NCBI GenBank assembly: GCA_037349105.1
Contig: JAYJMM010000124.1
Span: 6,990,001 to 7,054,000, forward strand
Source of the DNA: Limnomonas spitsbergensis
Lineage: Eukaryota > Chlorophyta > Chlorophyceae > Chlamydomonadales
Reading direction: 5' to 3'
DNA length: 64,000 nt
Shown: in pieces, positions 26,067 through 41,000 of the stretch
Layout of the letters: each line of letters begins with the position of its first letter
Position numbering within the stretch: position 1 is the first letter of the stretch
The notes under the pieces: model-generated
The model's input: only the letters and a program-made list of their open reading frames with translations
Told to the model about the DNA's origin: nothing
The model's database searches: none
Made by a program: the position numbers and the translations under genes

Positions 26067-29000
26067 ATGAAAAATGCGGAGCTGCATAAGTACAGGGGCA
26101 AGCTCTTGGACCCGCTTCTTTCGATCCAGGGCCAGCCATCCTCGTCCAAGCTGGCACAGTTCCTGATCCAGGTGCTGCTGGCACTCCTGTGGCGCCCCCT
26201 GATGACCATGTACAGCCCCCTGGGCAAGCTCCTGGCTGGCTACATCTGGGCTGGGAAGTGGACCTTCATGTTGACCCTGCATGTGCAAAGGACTTTCATG
26301 CGCCTGGTCGGCTGGCTGTCCTGCAGCCCATACATCAAAGATGCCAGACAGCCACGCCACCGCCACCCCCTGTTCATCGTCCGCTTGTTTCGCTTCTACG
26401 TCGCACCCTTGGACATCAAACGCTGGCACCTGCTGCTCGGTGAGGGTGCCTGTCTAGAGGGTAGAGGGCACGGATCTAAGACATATGCATGGTCAGTTGG
26501 TCACTGGTCAGGGGCTGCATTGACTGAACTGACCAAAGGGGTTTAATTGATCCGCAGTGTGAGCTTACCCTCATATCAACAACATTCGGTCACTGTGGGC
26601 TCTTAGTAGCTCCATCCATCCCTACCGGTCCACCTCTTCCCTCGCAGCCACCACGGCTGCTGCAGCACTGGTCTCATCCCTGGTGCGGCGAATCACACAG
26701 AACTTTGATGGAAGCTCCCATCGCAAACGAGAAGTCCAGCGCAAGATGGCAACTGCCTCAGATTACGAGCAGGCGAGCAAAAAGCCAGAGCCATGGGGCG
26801 TGAGGCTTTGATGTTTGCATGTTTGTTCCCTGCTTTTCCCCACACCTGTTTGTTGAGCGGATCTTCAAGGATTGATCCCACTTACGATGGGACAGCAAGT
26901 ATCTTTAAGCTGCTTCTGACATGCTCTCTCTTGTGCGCAGTGGCAAAGCCTGGCTCAGCAAGTTGAGAAGGAGGACAGACCAGTGGCGCACTCGCCGGAA
27001 AGTGCATCATCGGGGTGGATGGACTGGGGTCAGCGCCTGATCGGGACACGCGCCAGCGCACCGACACCAGTCACTGGAGCATTGGGTTGCGGTTTGAACC
27101 CAGTTACTCAAACTCCAAATCATCCTTTGCCTGACATCCCGACAGACGGCCTAGCCCGCACCTATGACCGCAAACTGCTTGCTGAGAAGATCGCACACCT
27201 GCGGCGCGTGAGAGAGACGGGCAACGTCAAGGAGATCATGTTTGCCCTGCGGCTGGACCTTGTGCGCAACATTGCCAACCTGGCCAAAAGGTGGGAAAGA
27301 TGAGAGGCGACGGTTTGGCCCTTATTAAGGTTGTTCGCCCCCCCTGTATATGTATGAAGGAGTGCCTCCCCCCCCCTGTCCAAGCTGTTCTACCTGACCT
27401 GCCTCTTGCTGCCCCGCCTTGCTCCCCTGCAGCAAGATGTATGACAAGTACTCGTTCATCCCAGAGCCCATCCAAGAGTACATTCAAGAGATCAAGGAAC
27501 ATCTCTTCCGGGTAGAAATTCAGAATGTGCCTGATCCAGATGTCCAGACGATTGACAGTCCATGGGGCATTTGGAGGCGCAGGGAACCTGTGCCAGCAAA
27601 TGCTGAACTTCGCATCAGACCTAGTGCCATTGCATCAGAGTGTCAACTCCCGTCCAGTCCAAAGCTCACAATGTGATACATAAAGCAGCTGATCTCCCCC
27701 CCTCCCCTTCTGCAGATACGTGATGCGCACCCCTCTGAGCTCCCCATCACTGAGAAGCTGTCGTTCTTCAGAGAGGTACGACACACATTCGGCAAAACAG
27801 CGCTGCTGCTCAGTGGTGGCGGGAGCCTTGGGACATTTCACGTGGTAAGCATGGGCATGAGATAGCATGCACGGACACGAAACAGCGTGTGTAGGCTCAT
27901 GGAATTGTGTTATTTGCTCCTTTCCATGGTATGGTTCGTTATGAACATTTGAAAGCTGTTGCGTTTGTTTGAGTGAAACTCCTTCCCTTCATGCCCCCCT
28001 TGCCCCTCACCTCATCCTTCAGGGTGTTGCAAAAGCTTTGTTTGAGAAACACATGCTCCCGAGGGTGCTGGCCGGCAGCAGCGCGGGCTCGATTGGTGAG
28101 AGGGCTCGTATGGCCTTAAAAGCTGAGCATGCTGGGTGGGGGATGACTGAATGAGTAGGGGAGGAGGGCAGTGACAAGACACTGGGAGGACAAATTGCTC
28201 ACAAAGGATTCGGGTGTTTGCTTGGCCCATTGTTTTCAAATATCTTACAGATCTTTGCTGTTGCTCTTGATCCATAACAAGACCTCTACCCTTCCAATCT
28301 TCCTCGTAACAGTATCAGCCATGATTGCCACGCGCAACGACTCTGAGCTGGAGGAGATGTTTGCGTCCATCCACCAGATTGACATGATGTTCTTTAACAA
28401 CAACTCAACGGCGCAGCTTGTCATGCACGTGATCAAGAAAGGCAGCCTGCAGGTGTGGGGGGCAGTGAAAGGCTGGGATTTTGGGAGCTGGGCAGGAGCA
28501 GTGGGGGGCAGTGAAAGGCTGGGCATATGGTAGCTGGGTAGAAGCAGTGGGGGCAGCATGCAATCCTTGGTTACATACAATATTTTAATGAATGAAAACG
28601 TGGGTGTTTATCTGTTTGGAATGGAATTGTATGTAACTAACGTGAGCTGGCTGTGCTGAGATGAGGGTGAGCACTACATGGCGTTTGTTAGCATGTGGGT
28701 GACAACAAGCATCATGATCTTTCTGTAGTGTGCGAGACTGCATGTTGCTGTTTCGGATCCCAGTGGTGATCCTTCTTCCAGAGCCAAGTGCTTGAGTTGG
28801 CCTGAGCATGAACCCTATCCAGGTGGACCTCCCCTGACCCCTTTCACCGCCTGTAATCCCTGCCTGCCAGGACATGGCCTTCATGATCAAGAGGTTGCGC
28901 TCGCTGCTGGGGGACCTCACCTTCCTGGAGGCATATGAGCGGACAGGTGGGGAGAATGGTGGGTAGGGGGGGGGGACCTCACCTTCCTGGAGGCATATGA

Positions 29001-32000
29001 GCGGACAGGTGGGGAGAATGGTGGGGTAGGGGGGGGGGACCTTACCTTCCTGGAGGCATATGAGCGGACAGGTGGGGACAATGGTGGGGTAGGGGGGGGG
29101 GGACCTCACCTTCCTGGAGGCATATGAGCGGACAGGTGGGGAGAATGGTGGGGTAGGGGGGGGGGGACCTCACCTTTCTGGAGGCATATGAGCGGACAGG
29201 TGGGGAGAATGGTGGGGTAGGGGGGGGGGATCTCACCTTCCTGGAGGCATATGAACGGACAGGTGGGGAGAATGGTGGGATTTGGGGGGGGACCTTACCT
29301 TCCTGGAGGCATATGAGCGGACAGGTGGGGAGAATGGTGGGGTAGGGGGGGGGGGACCTCACCTTCCTGGAGGCATATGAGCGGACAGGTGGCGAGAATG
29401 GTGGGGTAGGGGGGGGGGACCTTACCTTCCTGGAGGCATATGAGCGGACAGGTGGGGACAATGGTGGGGTGGGGGGGGGGGGGACCTTACCTTCCAGGAG
29501 GCATATGAGCGGACAGGTGGGGAGAATGGTGGGGTAGGGGGTTGGGACCTCACCTTCCTGGAGGCATATGAGCGGACAGGTGGGGAGAATGGTGGGGTAG
29601 GGGGGGGGGACCTCACCTTCCTGGAGGCATATGAGCGGACAGGTGGCGAGAATGGTGGGGTAGGGGGGGGACCTCACCTTCCTGGAGGCATATGAGCGGA
29701 CAGGTGGGGAGAATGGTGGGGTAGGGGGGGGGGACCTCACCTTCCTGGAGGCATATGAGCGGACAGGTGGCGAGAATGGTGGGCTAGGGGGGGGGGACCT
29801 TACCTTCCTGGAGGCATATGAGCGGACAGGTGGGGACAATGGTGGGGTAGGGGGGGGGGGGACCTCACCTTTCTGGAGGCATATGAGCGGACAGGTGGGG
29901 AGAATGGTGGGGTTTGGGGGGGGGGGGGACCTCACCTTCCTGGAGGCATATGAGCGGAAAGGTGGCGAGAATGGTGGGGTAGGGGGGGGGGGGACCTCAC
30001 CTTCCTGGAGGCATATGAGCGGACAGGTGGGGAGAATGGTGGGGTAGGGGGGGGGGACCTCACCTTCCTGGAGGCATATGAGCGGACAGGTGGGGAGAAT
30101 GGTGGGGTAGGGGGGGGGGGACCTCACCTTCCTGGAGGCATATGAGTGGACAGGTGGGGAGAATGGTGGGGTAGAGGGGGGGGACCTCACCTTCCTGGAG
30201 GCATATGAGCGGACAGGTGGGGAGAATGGTGGGGTAAGGGGGGGGGACCTCACCTTCCTGGAGGCATATGAGCGGACAGGTGGGGAGAATGGTGGGGTAG
30301 AGGGGGGGACCTCACCTTCCTGGAGGCATATGAGCGGACAGGTGGGGAGAATGGTGGGGTACGGGGGGGGGGACCTCACCTTCCTGGAGGCATATGAGCG
30401 GACAGGTGGGGACAATGGTGGGGTAGGGGGGGGGGGGACCTCACCTTCCTGGAGGCATATGAGCGGACAGGTGGGGAGAATGGTGAGGTAGGGGGGGGGG
30501 GACCTCACCTTCCTGGAGGCATATGAGCGGACAGGTGGGGAGAATGGTGGGGTCTGGGGGGGGGGGACCTCACCTTCCTGGAGGCATATGAGCGGACAGG
30601 TGGGGAGAATGGTGGGGTAGGGGGGGGGGGACCTCACCTTCCTGGAGGCATATGAACGGACAGGTGGGGAGAATGGTGAGGTTTGGGGGGGGGACCTTAC
30701 CTTCCTGGAGGCATATGAGCGGACAAGTGGGGAGAATGGTGGGGTAGGGGGGGGGGGACCTCACCTTCCTGGAGGCATATGAGCAGACAGGTGGGGAGAA
30801 TGGTGGGGTGGGGGGGGGGGGGACCTCACCTTCCTGGAGGCATATGAGCGGACAGGTGGCGATAATGGTGGGGTCTGGGGGGGGGGGACCTCACCTTCCT
30901 GGAGGCATATGAGCGGACAGGTGGGGAGAATGGTGGGGTAGGGGGGGGGGACCTCACCTTCCTGGAGGCATATGAGCGGACAGGTGGGGAGAATGGTGGG
31001 GTAGGGGGGGGACCTCACCTTCCTGGAGGCATATGAGCGGACAGGTGGGGAGAATGGTGGGGTAGGGGGGGGGGACCTCACCTTTTTGGAGGCATATGAG
31101 CGGACAGGTGGGGAGAATGGTGGGGTAGGGGGGGGGGACCTCACCTTCCTGGAGGCATATGAGCGGACAGGTGGGGAGAATGGTGGGGTGGGGGGGGGGT
31201 ACCTCACCTTCCTGGAGGCATATGAGCGGACAGGTGGGGACAATGGTGGGGTAGGGGGGGGGGGGACCTCACCTTCCTGGAGGCATATGAGCGGACAGGT
31301 GGGGAGAATGGTGGGGTAGGGGGGGGGGGACCTTACCTTCCTGGAGGCATATGAACGGACAGGTGGGGAGAATGGTGTGGTTTGGGGGGGGGACCTTACC
31401 TTCCTGGAGGCATATGAGCGGACAGGTGGGGAGAATGGTGGGGTAGGGGGGGGGGGGCCTCACTATCCTGAAGGCATATGAGCGGACAGGTGGGGAGAAT
31501 GGCGGGGTAGGGGGGGGACCGCACTTTTCTGGAGGCATATGAGCGGACAGGTGGGGAGAATGGTGGGGTAGGGGGGGGGACCTCACCTTCCTGGAGGCAT
31601 ATGAGCGGACAGGTGGGGAGAATGGTGGGGTAGGGGGGGGGGACCTCACTATCTTGAAGGCATATGAGCGGACAGGTGGCGAGAATGGTGGGGTAGGGGG
31701 GGGGACCTTACCTTCCTGGATGCATATGAGCGGACAGGTGGGGAGAATGGTGGGGTAGGGGGGGGGGGACCTCACCTTCCTGGAGGCATATGAGCGGAAA
31801 GGTGGCGAGAATGGTGGGGTCTGGGGGGGGGGACCTCACCTTCCTGGAGGCATATGAGCGGACAGGTGGGGAGAATGGTGGGGTAGGGGGGGGGGACCTC
31901 ACCTTCCTGGAGGCATATGAGCGGACAGGTGGGGAGAATGGTGGGGTAGGGGGGGGGGACCTCACCTTCCTGGAGGCATATGAGCGGACAGGTGGGGAGA

Positions 32001-35000
32001 ATGGTGAGGTAGGGGGGGGGGGGACCTCACCTTTCTGGAGGCATATGAGCGGACAGGTGGGGAGAATGGTGGGGTACGGGGGGGGGGACCTCACCTTCCT
32101 GGAGGCATATGAGCGGACAGGTGGGGAGAATGGTGGGGTAGGGGGGGGGGGACCTCACCTTCCTGGAGGCATATGAGCGGACAGGTGGCGAGGTGGTGTA
32201 GGGGGGGGGGACCTTACCTTCCTGGAGGCATATGAGCGGACAGGTGGGGACAATGGTGGGGTAGGGGGGGGGGGACCTCACCTTCCTGGAGGCATATGAG
32301 CGGACAGGTGGGGAGAATGGTGGGGTCTGGGGGGGGGGACCTCACCTTCCTGGAGGCATATGAGCGGACAGGTGGGGAGAATGGTGGGGTAGGGGGGGGG
32401 GGACCTCACCTTCCTGGAGGCATATGAGCGGACAGGTGGGGAGAATGGTGGGGTAAGGGGGGGGGACCTCACCTTCCTGGAGGCATATGAGCGGACAGGT
32501 GGGGAGAATGGTGAGGTTTGGGGGGGGACCTCACCTTCCTGGAGGCATATGAGCGGACAGGTGGGGAGAATGGTGGGGTAGGGGGGGGGGACCTCACTAT
32601 CTTGAAGGCATATGAGCGGACAGGTGGGGAGAATGGTGGGGTAGGGGGGGGGGACCTCACCTTCCTGGAGGCATATGAACGGACAGGTGGGGAGAATGGT
32701 GAGGTTTGGGGGGGGGACCTTACCTTTCTGGAGGCATATGAGCGGACAGGTGGGGAGAATGGTGGGGTAGGGGGGGGGGGACCTCACCTTCCTGGAGGCA
32801 TATGATCAGACAGGTGGGGAGAATGGTGGGGTGGGGGGGGGGGGGACCTCACCTTCCTGGAGGCATATGAGCGGACAGGTGGCGATAATGGTGGGGTAGG
32901 GGGGGGGGGACCTCACCTTCCTGGAGGCATATGAGCGGACAGGTGGGGAGAATGGTGGGGTAGGGGGGGGGGACCTCACCTTCCTGGAGGCATATGAGCG
33001 GACAGGTGGGGAGAATGGTGGGGTAGGGGGGGGACCTCACCTTCCTGGTGGCATATGAGCGGACAGGTGGGGAGAATGGTGGGGTAGGGGGGGGGGGACC
33101 TCACCTTTCTGGAGGCATATGAGCGGACAGGTGGGGAGAATGGTGAGGTTTGGGGGGGGGGACCTCACCTTCCTGGAGGCATATGAGCGGACAGGTGGGG
33201 AGAATGGTGGGGTAGGGGGGGGGGGGGACCTCACCTTCCTGGAGGCATATGAGCGGACAGGTGGGGAGAATGGTGGGGTAGGGGGGGGGGGACCTTACCT
33301 TCCTGGAGGCATATGAACGGACAGGTGGGGAGAATGGTGAGGTTTGGGGGGGGGACCTTACCTTCCTGGAGGCATATGAGCGGACAGGTGGGGAGAATGG
33401 TGGGGTAGGGGGGGGGGGGACCTCACCTTCCTGGAGGCATATGAGCGGACAGGTGGGGAGAACGGTGGGGTAGGGGGGGGGGACCTCACCTTCCTGGAGG
33501 CATATGAGCGGACAGGTGGGGAGAATGGTGGGGTAGGGGGGGGACCTCACCTTCCTGGAGGCATATGAGCGGACAGGTGGGGAGAATGGTGGGGTAGGGG
33601 GGGGGGGACCTCACCTTTCTGGAGGCATATGAGCGGACAGGTGGGGAGAATAGTGGGGTAGGGGGGGGGGGACCTCACTATCTTGAAGGCATATGAGCGG
33701 ACAGGTGGGGAGAATGGTGGGGTAGGGGGGGGGACCTTACCTTCCTGGATGCATATGAGCGGACAGGTGGGGAGAATGGTGGGGTAGGGGGGGGGGGACC
33801 TCACCTTCCTGGAGGCATATGAGCGGACAGGTGGGGAGAATGGTGGGGTGGGGGGGGGGGGGACCTCACCTTCCTGGAGGCATATGAGCGGACAGGTGGG
33901 GAGAATGGTGGGGTAGGGGGGGGGGACCTCACCTTCCTGGAGGCATATGAGCGGACAGGTGGGGAGAATGGTGGGGTAGGGGGGGGGACCTCACCTTCCT
34001 GGAGGCATATGAGCGGACAGGTGGGGAGAATGGTGGGGTAGGGGGGGGACCGCACTTTTCTGGAGGCATATGAGCGGACAGGTGGGGAGAATGGTGGGGT
34101 ACGGGGGGGGGGACCTCACCTTCCTGGAGGCATATGAGCGGACAGGTGGGGAGAATAGTGGGGTAGGGGGGGGGGACCTCACCTTCCTGGAGGCATATGA
34201 GCGGACAGGTGGCGAGAATGGTGGGGTAGGGGGGGGGGACCTTACCTTCCTGGAGGCATATGAGCGGACAGGTGGGGAGAATGGTGGGGTAGGGGGGGGG
34301 GACCTCACCTTCCTGGAGGCATATGAGCGGACAGGTGGGGAGAATGGTGGGGTAGGGGGGGGACCTCACCTTCCTGGAGGCATATGAGCGGACAGGTGGG
34401 GAGAATGGTGGGGTAGGGGGGGGGGACCTCACCTTCCTGGAGGCATATGAGCGGACAGGTGGGGAGAATGGTGGGGTAGGGGGGGGGACCTTACCTTCCT
34501 GGAGGCATATGAGCGGACAGGTGGCGAGAATGGTGGGGTAGGGGGGGGGGACCTTACCTTCCTGGAGGCATATGAGCGGACAGGTGGGGACAATGGTGGG
34601 GTAGGGGGGGGGGGACCTCACCTTCCTGGAGGCATATGAGCGGACAGGTGGGGAGAATGGTGGGGTCTGGGGGGGGGGACCTCACCTTCCTGGAGGCATA
34701 TGAGCGGACAGGTGGCGAGAATGGTGGGGTAGGGGGGGGGGACCTTACCTTCCTGGAGGCATATGAGCGGACAGGTGGGGACAATGGTGGGGTAGGGGGG
34801 GGGGGGACCTCACCTTCCTGGAGGCATATGAGCGGACAGGTGGGGAGAATGGTGGGGTCTGGGGGGGGGGGACCTCACCTTCCTGGAGGCATATGAGCGG
34901 ACAGGTGGGGAGAATGGTGGGGTAGGGGGGGGGGACCTCACCTTCCTGGAGGCATATGAGCGGACAGGTGGGGAGAATGGTGGGGTAGGGGGGGGGGACC

Positions 35001-38000
35001 TCACCTTCCTGGAGGCATATGAGCGGACAGGTGGGGAGAATGGTGGGGTCTGGGGGGGGGGGACCTCACCTTCCTGGAGGCATATGAGCGGACAGGTGGG
35101 GAGAATGGTGGGGTAGGGGGGGGACCTCACCTTCCTGGAGGCATATGAGCGGACAGGTGGGGAGAATGGTGGGGTAGGGGGGGGGGGACCTCACCTTTCT
35201 GGAGGCATATGAGCGGACAGGTGGGGAGAATGGTGGGGTAGGGGGGGGGGGACCTCACTATCTTGAAGGCATATGAGCGGACAGGTGGGGAGAATGGTGG
35301 GGTAGGGGGGGGGGACCTTACCTTCCTGGATGCATATGAGCGGACAGGTGGGGAGAATGGTGGGGTAGGGGGGGGGGGACCTCACCTTCCTGGAGGCATA
35401 TGAGCGGACAGGTGGGGAGAATGGTGGGGTGGGGGGGGGGGGACCTCACCTTCCTGGAGGCATATGAGCGGACAGGTGGGGAGAATGGTGGGGTAGGGGG
35501 GGGGGGACCTCACCTTCCTGGAGGCATATGAGCGGACAGGTGGGGAGAATGGTGGGGTAGGGGGGGGGACCTCACCTTCCTGGAGGCATATGAGCGGACA
35601 GGTGGGGAGAATGGTGGGGTAGGGGGGGGACCGCACTTTTCTGGAGGCATATGAGCGGACAGGTGGGGAGAATGGTGGGGTACGGGGGGGGGGACCTCAC
35701 CTTCCTGGAGGCATATGAGCGGACAGGTGGGGAGAATAGTGGGGTAGGGGGGGGGGACCTCACCTTCCTGGAGGCATATGAGCGGACAGGTGGCGAGAAT
35801 GGTGGGGTAGGGGGGGGGGACCTTACCTTCCTGGAGGCATATGAGCGGACAGGTGGGGAGAATGGTGGGGTAGGGGGGGGGGACCTCACCTTCCTGGAGG
35901 CATATGAGCGGACAGGTGGGGAGAATGGTGGGGTAGGGGGGGGACCTCACCTTCCTGGAGGCATATGAGCGGACAGGTGGGGAGAATGGTGGGGTAGGGG
36001 GGGGGGACCTCACCTTCCTGGAGGCATATGAGCGGACAGGTGGGGAGAATGGTGGGGTAGGGGGGGGGACCTTACCTTCCTGGAGGCATATGAGCGGACA
36101 GGTGGCGAGAATGGTGGGGTAGGGGGGGGGGACCTTACCTTCCTGGAGGCATATGAGCGGACAGGTGGGGACAATGGTGGGGTAGGGGGGGGGGGGACCT
36201 CACCTTCCTGGAGGCATATGAGCGGACAGGTGGGGAGAATGGTGGGGTCTGGGGGGGGGGACCTCACCTTCCTGGAGGCATATGAGCGGACAGGTGGCGA
36301 GAATGGTGGGGTAGGGGGGGGGGACCTTACCTTCCTGGAGGCATATGAGCGGACAGGTGGGGACAATGGTGGGGTAGGGGGGGGGGGACCTCACCTTCCT
36401 GGAGGCATATGAGCGGACAGGTGGGGAGAATGGTGGGGTCTGGGGGGGGGGGGACCTCACCTTCCTGGAGGCATATGAGCGGACAGGTGGGGAGAATGGT
36501 GGGGTAGGGGGGGGGGACCTCACCTTCCTGGAGGCATATGAGCGGACAGGTGGGGAGAATGGTGGGGTAGGGGGGGGGGACCTCACCTTCCTGGAGGCAT
36601 ATGAGCGGACAGGTGGGGAGAATGGTGGGGTCTGGGGGGGGGGGACCTCACCTTCCTGGAGGCATATGAGCGGACAGGTGGGGAGAATGGTGGGGTAGGG
36701 GGGGGGGGACCTTACCTTCCTGGTGGCATATGAGCGGACAGGTGGGGAGAATGGTGGGGTAGGGGGGGGGGACCTCACCTTCCTGGAGGCATATGAGCGG
36801 ACAGGTGGGGAGAATGGTGGGGTAGGGGGGGGACCTCACCTTCCTGGAGGCATATGAGCGGACAGGTGGGGAGAATGGTGGGGTAGGGGGGGGGGACCTC
36901 ACCTTCCTGGAGGCATATGAGCGGACAGGTGGGGAGAATGGTGGGGTAGGGGGGGGGACCTTACCTTCCTGGAGGCATATGAGCGGACAGGTGGCGAGAA
37001 TGGTGGGGTAGGGGGGGGGGACCTTACCTTCCTGGAGGCATATGAGCGGACAGGTGGGGACAATGGTGGGGTAGGGGGGGGGGGACCTCACCTTCCTGGA
37101 GGCATATGAGCGGACAGGTGGGGAGAATGGTGGGGTCTGGGGGGGGGGGACCTCACCTTCCTGGAGGCATATGAGCGGACAGGTGGGGAGAATAGTGGGG
37201 TAGGGGGGGGACCTCACCTTCCTGGAGGCATATGAGCGGACAGGTGGGGAGAATGGTGGGGTAGGGGGGGGGGACCTCACCTTCCTGGAGGCATATGAGC
37301 GGACAGGTGGGGAGAATGGTGGGGTAGGGGGGGGGGACCTTACCTTCCTGGAGGCATATGAGCGGACAGGTGGGGAGAATGGTGGGGTAGGGGGGGGGGA
37401 CCTTACCTTCCTGGAGGCATATGAGCGGACAGGTGGGGAGAATGGTGGGGTAGGGGGGGGGGGACCTCACCTTCCTGGAGGCATATGAGCGGACAGGTGG
37501 GGAGAATGGTGGGGTAGGGGGGGGGGACCTCACCTTCCTGGAGGCATATGAGCGGACAGGTGGGGAGAATGGTGAGGTAGGGGGGGGGGGGACCTCACCT
37601 TTCTGGAGGCATATGAGCGGACAGGTGGGGAGAATGGTGGGGTACGGGGGGGGGGACCTCACCTTCCTGGAGGCATATGAGCGGACAGGTGGGGAGAATA
37701 GTGGGGTAGGGGGGGGGGGGACCTCACCTTCCTGGAGGCATATGAGCGGACAGGTGGGGAGAATGGTGGGGTAGGGGGGGGGGACCTCACCTTCCTGGAG
37801 GCATATGAGCGGACAGGTGGGGAGAATGGTGAGGTAGGGGGGGGGGGACCTCACCTTTCTGGAGGCATATGAGCGGACAGGTGGGGAGAATGGTGGGGTA
37901 CGGGGGGGGGGACCTCACCTTCCTGGAGGCATATGAGCGGACAGGTGGGGAGAATAGTGGGGTAGGGGGGGGGGGACCTCACCTTCCTGGAGGCATATGA

Positions 38001-41000
38001 GCGGACAGGTGGCGAGAATGGTGGGGTAGGGGGGGGGGACCTCACCTTCCTGGAGGCATATGAGCGGACAGGTGGGGAGAATGGTGGGGTCTGGGGGGGG
38101 GGGACCTCACCTTCCTGGAGGCATATGAGCGGACAGGTGGGGAGAATGGTGGGGTAGGGGGGGGGGACCTCACCTTCCTGGAGGCATATGAGCGGACAGG
38201 TGGGGAGAATAGTGGGGTAGGGGGGGGGGACCTCACCTTCCTGGAGGCATATGAGCGGACAGGTGGCGAGAATGGTGGGGTAGGGGGGGGGGACCTTACG
38301 TTCCTGGAGGCATATGAGCGGACAGGTGGGGACAATGGTGGGGTAGGGGGGGGGGGACCTCACCTTCCTGGAGGCATATGAGCGGACAGGTGGGGAGAAT
38401 GGTGGGGTCTGGGGGGGGGGGACCTCACCTTCCTGGAGGCATATGAGCGGACAGGTGGGGAGAATGGTGGGGTAGGGGGGGGGGACCTCACCTTCCTGGA
38501 GGCATATGAGCGGACAGGTGGGGAGAATGGTGGGGTAGGGGGGGGGGACCTCACCTTCCTGGAGGCATATGAGCGGACAGGTGGGGAGAATGGTGGGGTC
38601 TGGGGGGGGGGGACCTCACCTTCCTGGAGGCATATGAGCGGACAGGTGGGGAGAATGGTGGGGTAGGGGGGGGGGACCTTACCTTCCTGGAGGCATATGA
38701 GCGGACAGGTGGGGAGAATGGTGGGGTAGGGGGGGGGGACCTCACCTTCCTGGAGGCATATGAGCGGACAGGTGGGGAGAATGGTGGGGTAGGGGGGGGA
38801 CCTCACCTTCCTGGAGGCATATGAGCGGACAGGTGGGGAGAATGGTGGGGTAGGGGGGGGGGACCTCACCTTCCTGGAGGCATATGAGCGGACAGGTGGG
38901 GAGAATGGTGGGGTAGGGGGGGGGACCTTACCTTCCTGGAGGCATATGAGCGGACAGGTGGCAAGAATGGTGGGGTAGGGGGGGGGGACCTTACCTTCCT
39001 GGAGGCATATGAGCGGACAGGTGGGGACAATGGTGGGGTAGGGGGGGGGGGACCTCACCTTCCTGGAGGCATATGAGCGGACAGGTGGGGAGAATGGTGG
39101 GGTCTGGGGGGGGGGGACCTCACCTTCCTGGAGGCATATGAGCGGACAGGTGGGGAGAATAGTGGGGTAGGGGGGGGGGACCTCACCTTCCTGGAGGCAT
39201 ATGAGCGGACAGGTGGGGAGAATGGTGGGGTAGGGGGGGGGGGACCTCACCTTCCTGGAGGCATATGAGCGGACAGGTGGGGAGAATGGTGAGGTAGGGG
39301 GGGGGGGACCTCACCTTTCTGGAGGCATATGAGCGGACAGGTGGGGAGAATGGTGGGGTACGGGGGGGGGGACCTCACCTTCCTGGAGGCATATGAGCGG
39401 ACAGGTGGGGAGAATAGTGGGGTAGGGGGGGGGGGACCTCACCTTCCTGGAGGCATATGAGCGGACAGGTGGCGAGAATGGTGGGGTAGGGGGGGGGGAC
39501 CTTACCTTCCTGGAGGCATATGAGCGGACAGGTGGGGACAATGGTGGGGTAGGGGGGGGGGGGACCTCACCTTCCTGGAGGCATATGAGCGGACAGGTGG
39601 GGAGAATGGTGGGGTCTGGGGGGGGGGGACCTCACCTTCCTGGAGGCATATGAGCGGACAGGTGGGGAGAATGGTGGGGTAGGGGGGGGGGACCTCACCT
39701 TCCTGGAGGCATATGAGCGGACAGGTGGGGAGAATGGTGGGGTAGGGGGGGGGGACCTCACCTTCCTGGAGGCATATGAGCGGACAGGTGGGGAGAATGG
39801 TGGGGTCTGGGGGGGGGGGACCTCACCTTCCTGGAGGCATATGAGCGGACAGGTGGGGAGAATGGTGGGGTAGGGGGGGGGGACCTTACCTTCCTGGAGG
39901 CATATGAGCGGACAGGTGGGGAGAATGGTGGGGTAGGGGGGGGACCTCACCTTCCTGGAGGCATATGAGCGGACAGGTGGGGAGAATGGTGGGGTAGGGG
40001 GGGGGGACCTCACCTTCCTGGAGGCATATGAGCGGACAGGTGGGGAGAATGGTGGGGTAGGGGGGGGACCTCACCTTCCTGGAGGCATATGAGCGGACAG
40101 GTGGGGAGAATGGTGGGGTAGGGGGGGGGGACCTCACCTTCCTGGAGGCATATGAGCGGACAGGTGGGGAGAATGGTGGGGTAGGGGGGGGGACCTTACC
40201 TTCCTGGAGGCATATGAGCGGACAGGTGGCGAGAATGGTGGGGTAGGGGGGGGGGACCTTACCTTCCTGGAGGCATATGAGCGGACAGGTGGGGACAATG
40301 GTGGGGTAAGGGGGGGGGGACCTCACCTTCCTGGAGGCATATGAGCGGACAGGTGGGGAGAATGGTGGGGTCTGGGGGGGGGGGACCTCACCTTCCTGGA
40401 GGCATATGAGCGGACAGGTGGGGAGAATAGTGGGGTAGGGGGGGGGGACCTCACCTTCCTGGAGGCATATGAGCGGACAGGTGGGGAGAATGGTGGGGTA
40501 GGGGGGGGGGACCTCACCTTCCTGGAGGCATATGAGCGGACAGGTGGCGATAATGGTGGGGTAGGGGGTTGGGACCTTACCTTCCTGGAGGCATATGAGC
40601 GGACAGGTGGGGAGAATGGTGGGGTAGGGGGGGGGGACCTCACCTTCCTGGAGGCATATGAGCGGACAGGTGGGGAGAATGGTGGGGTAGGGGGGGACCT
40701 CACCTTCCTGGAGGCATATGAGCGGACAGGTGGCGAGAATGGTGGGGTAGGGGGGGGGGACCTTACCTTCCTGGAGGCATATGAGCGGACAGGTGGGGAG
40801 AATGGTGGGGTAGGGGGGGGGGGGACCTCACCTTCCTGGAGGCATATGAGCGGACAGGTGGGGAGAATGGTGGGGTAGGGGGGGGGGACCTTACCTTCCT
40901 GGAGGCATATGAGCGGACAGGTGGGGAGAATGGTGGGGTAGGGGGGGGGACCTCACCTTCCTGGAGGCATATGAGCGGACAGGTGGGGAGAATGGTGGGG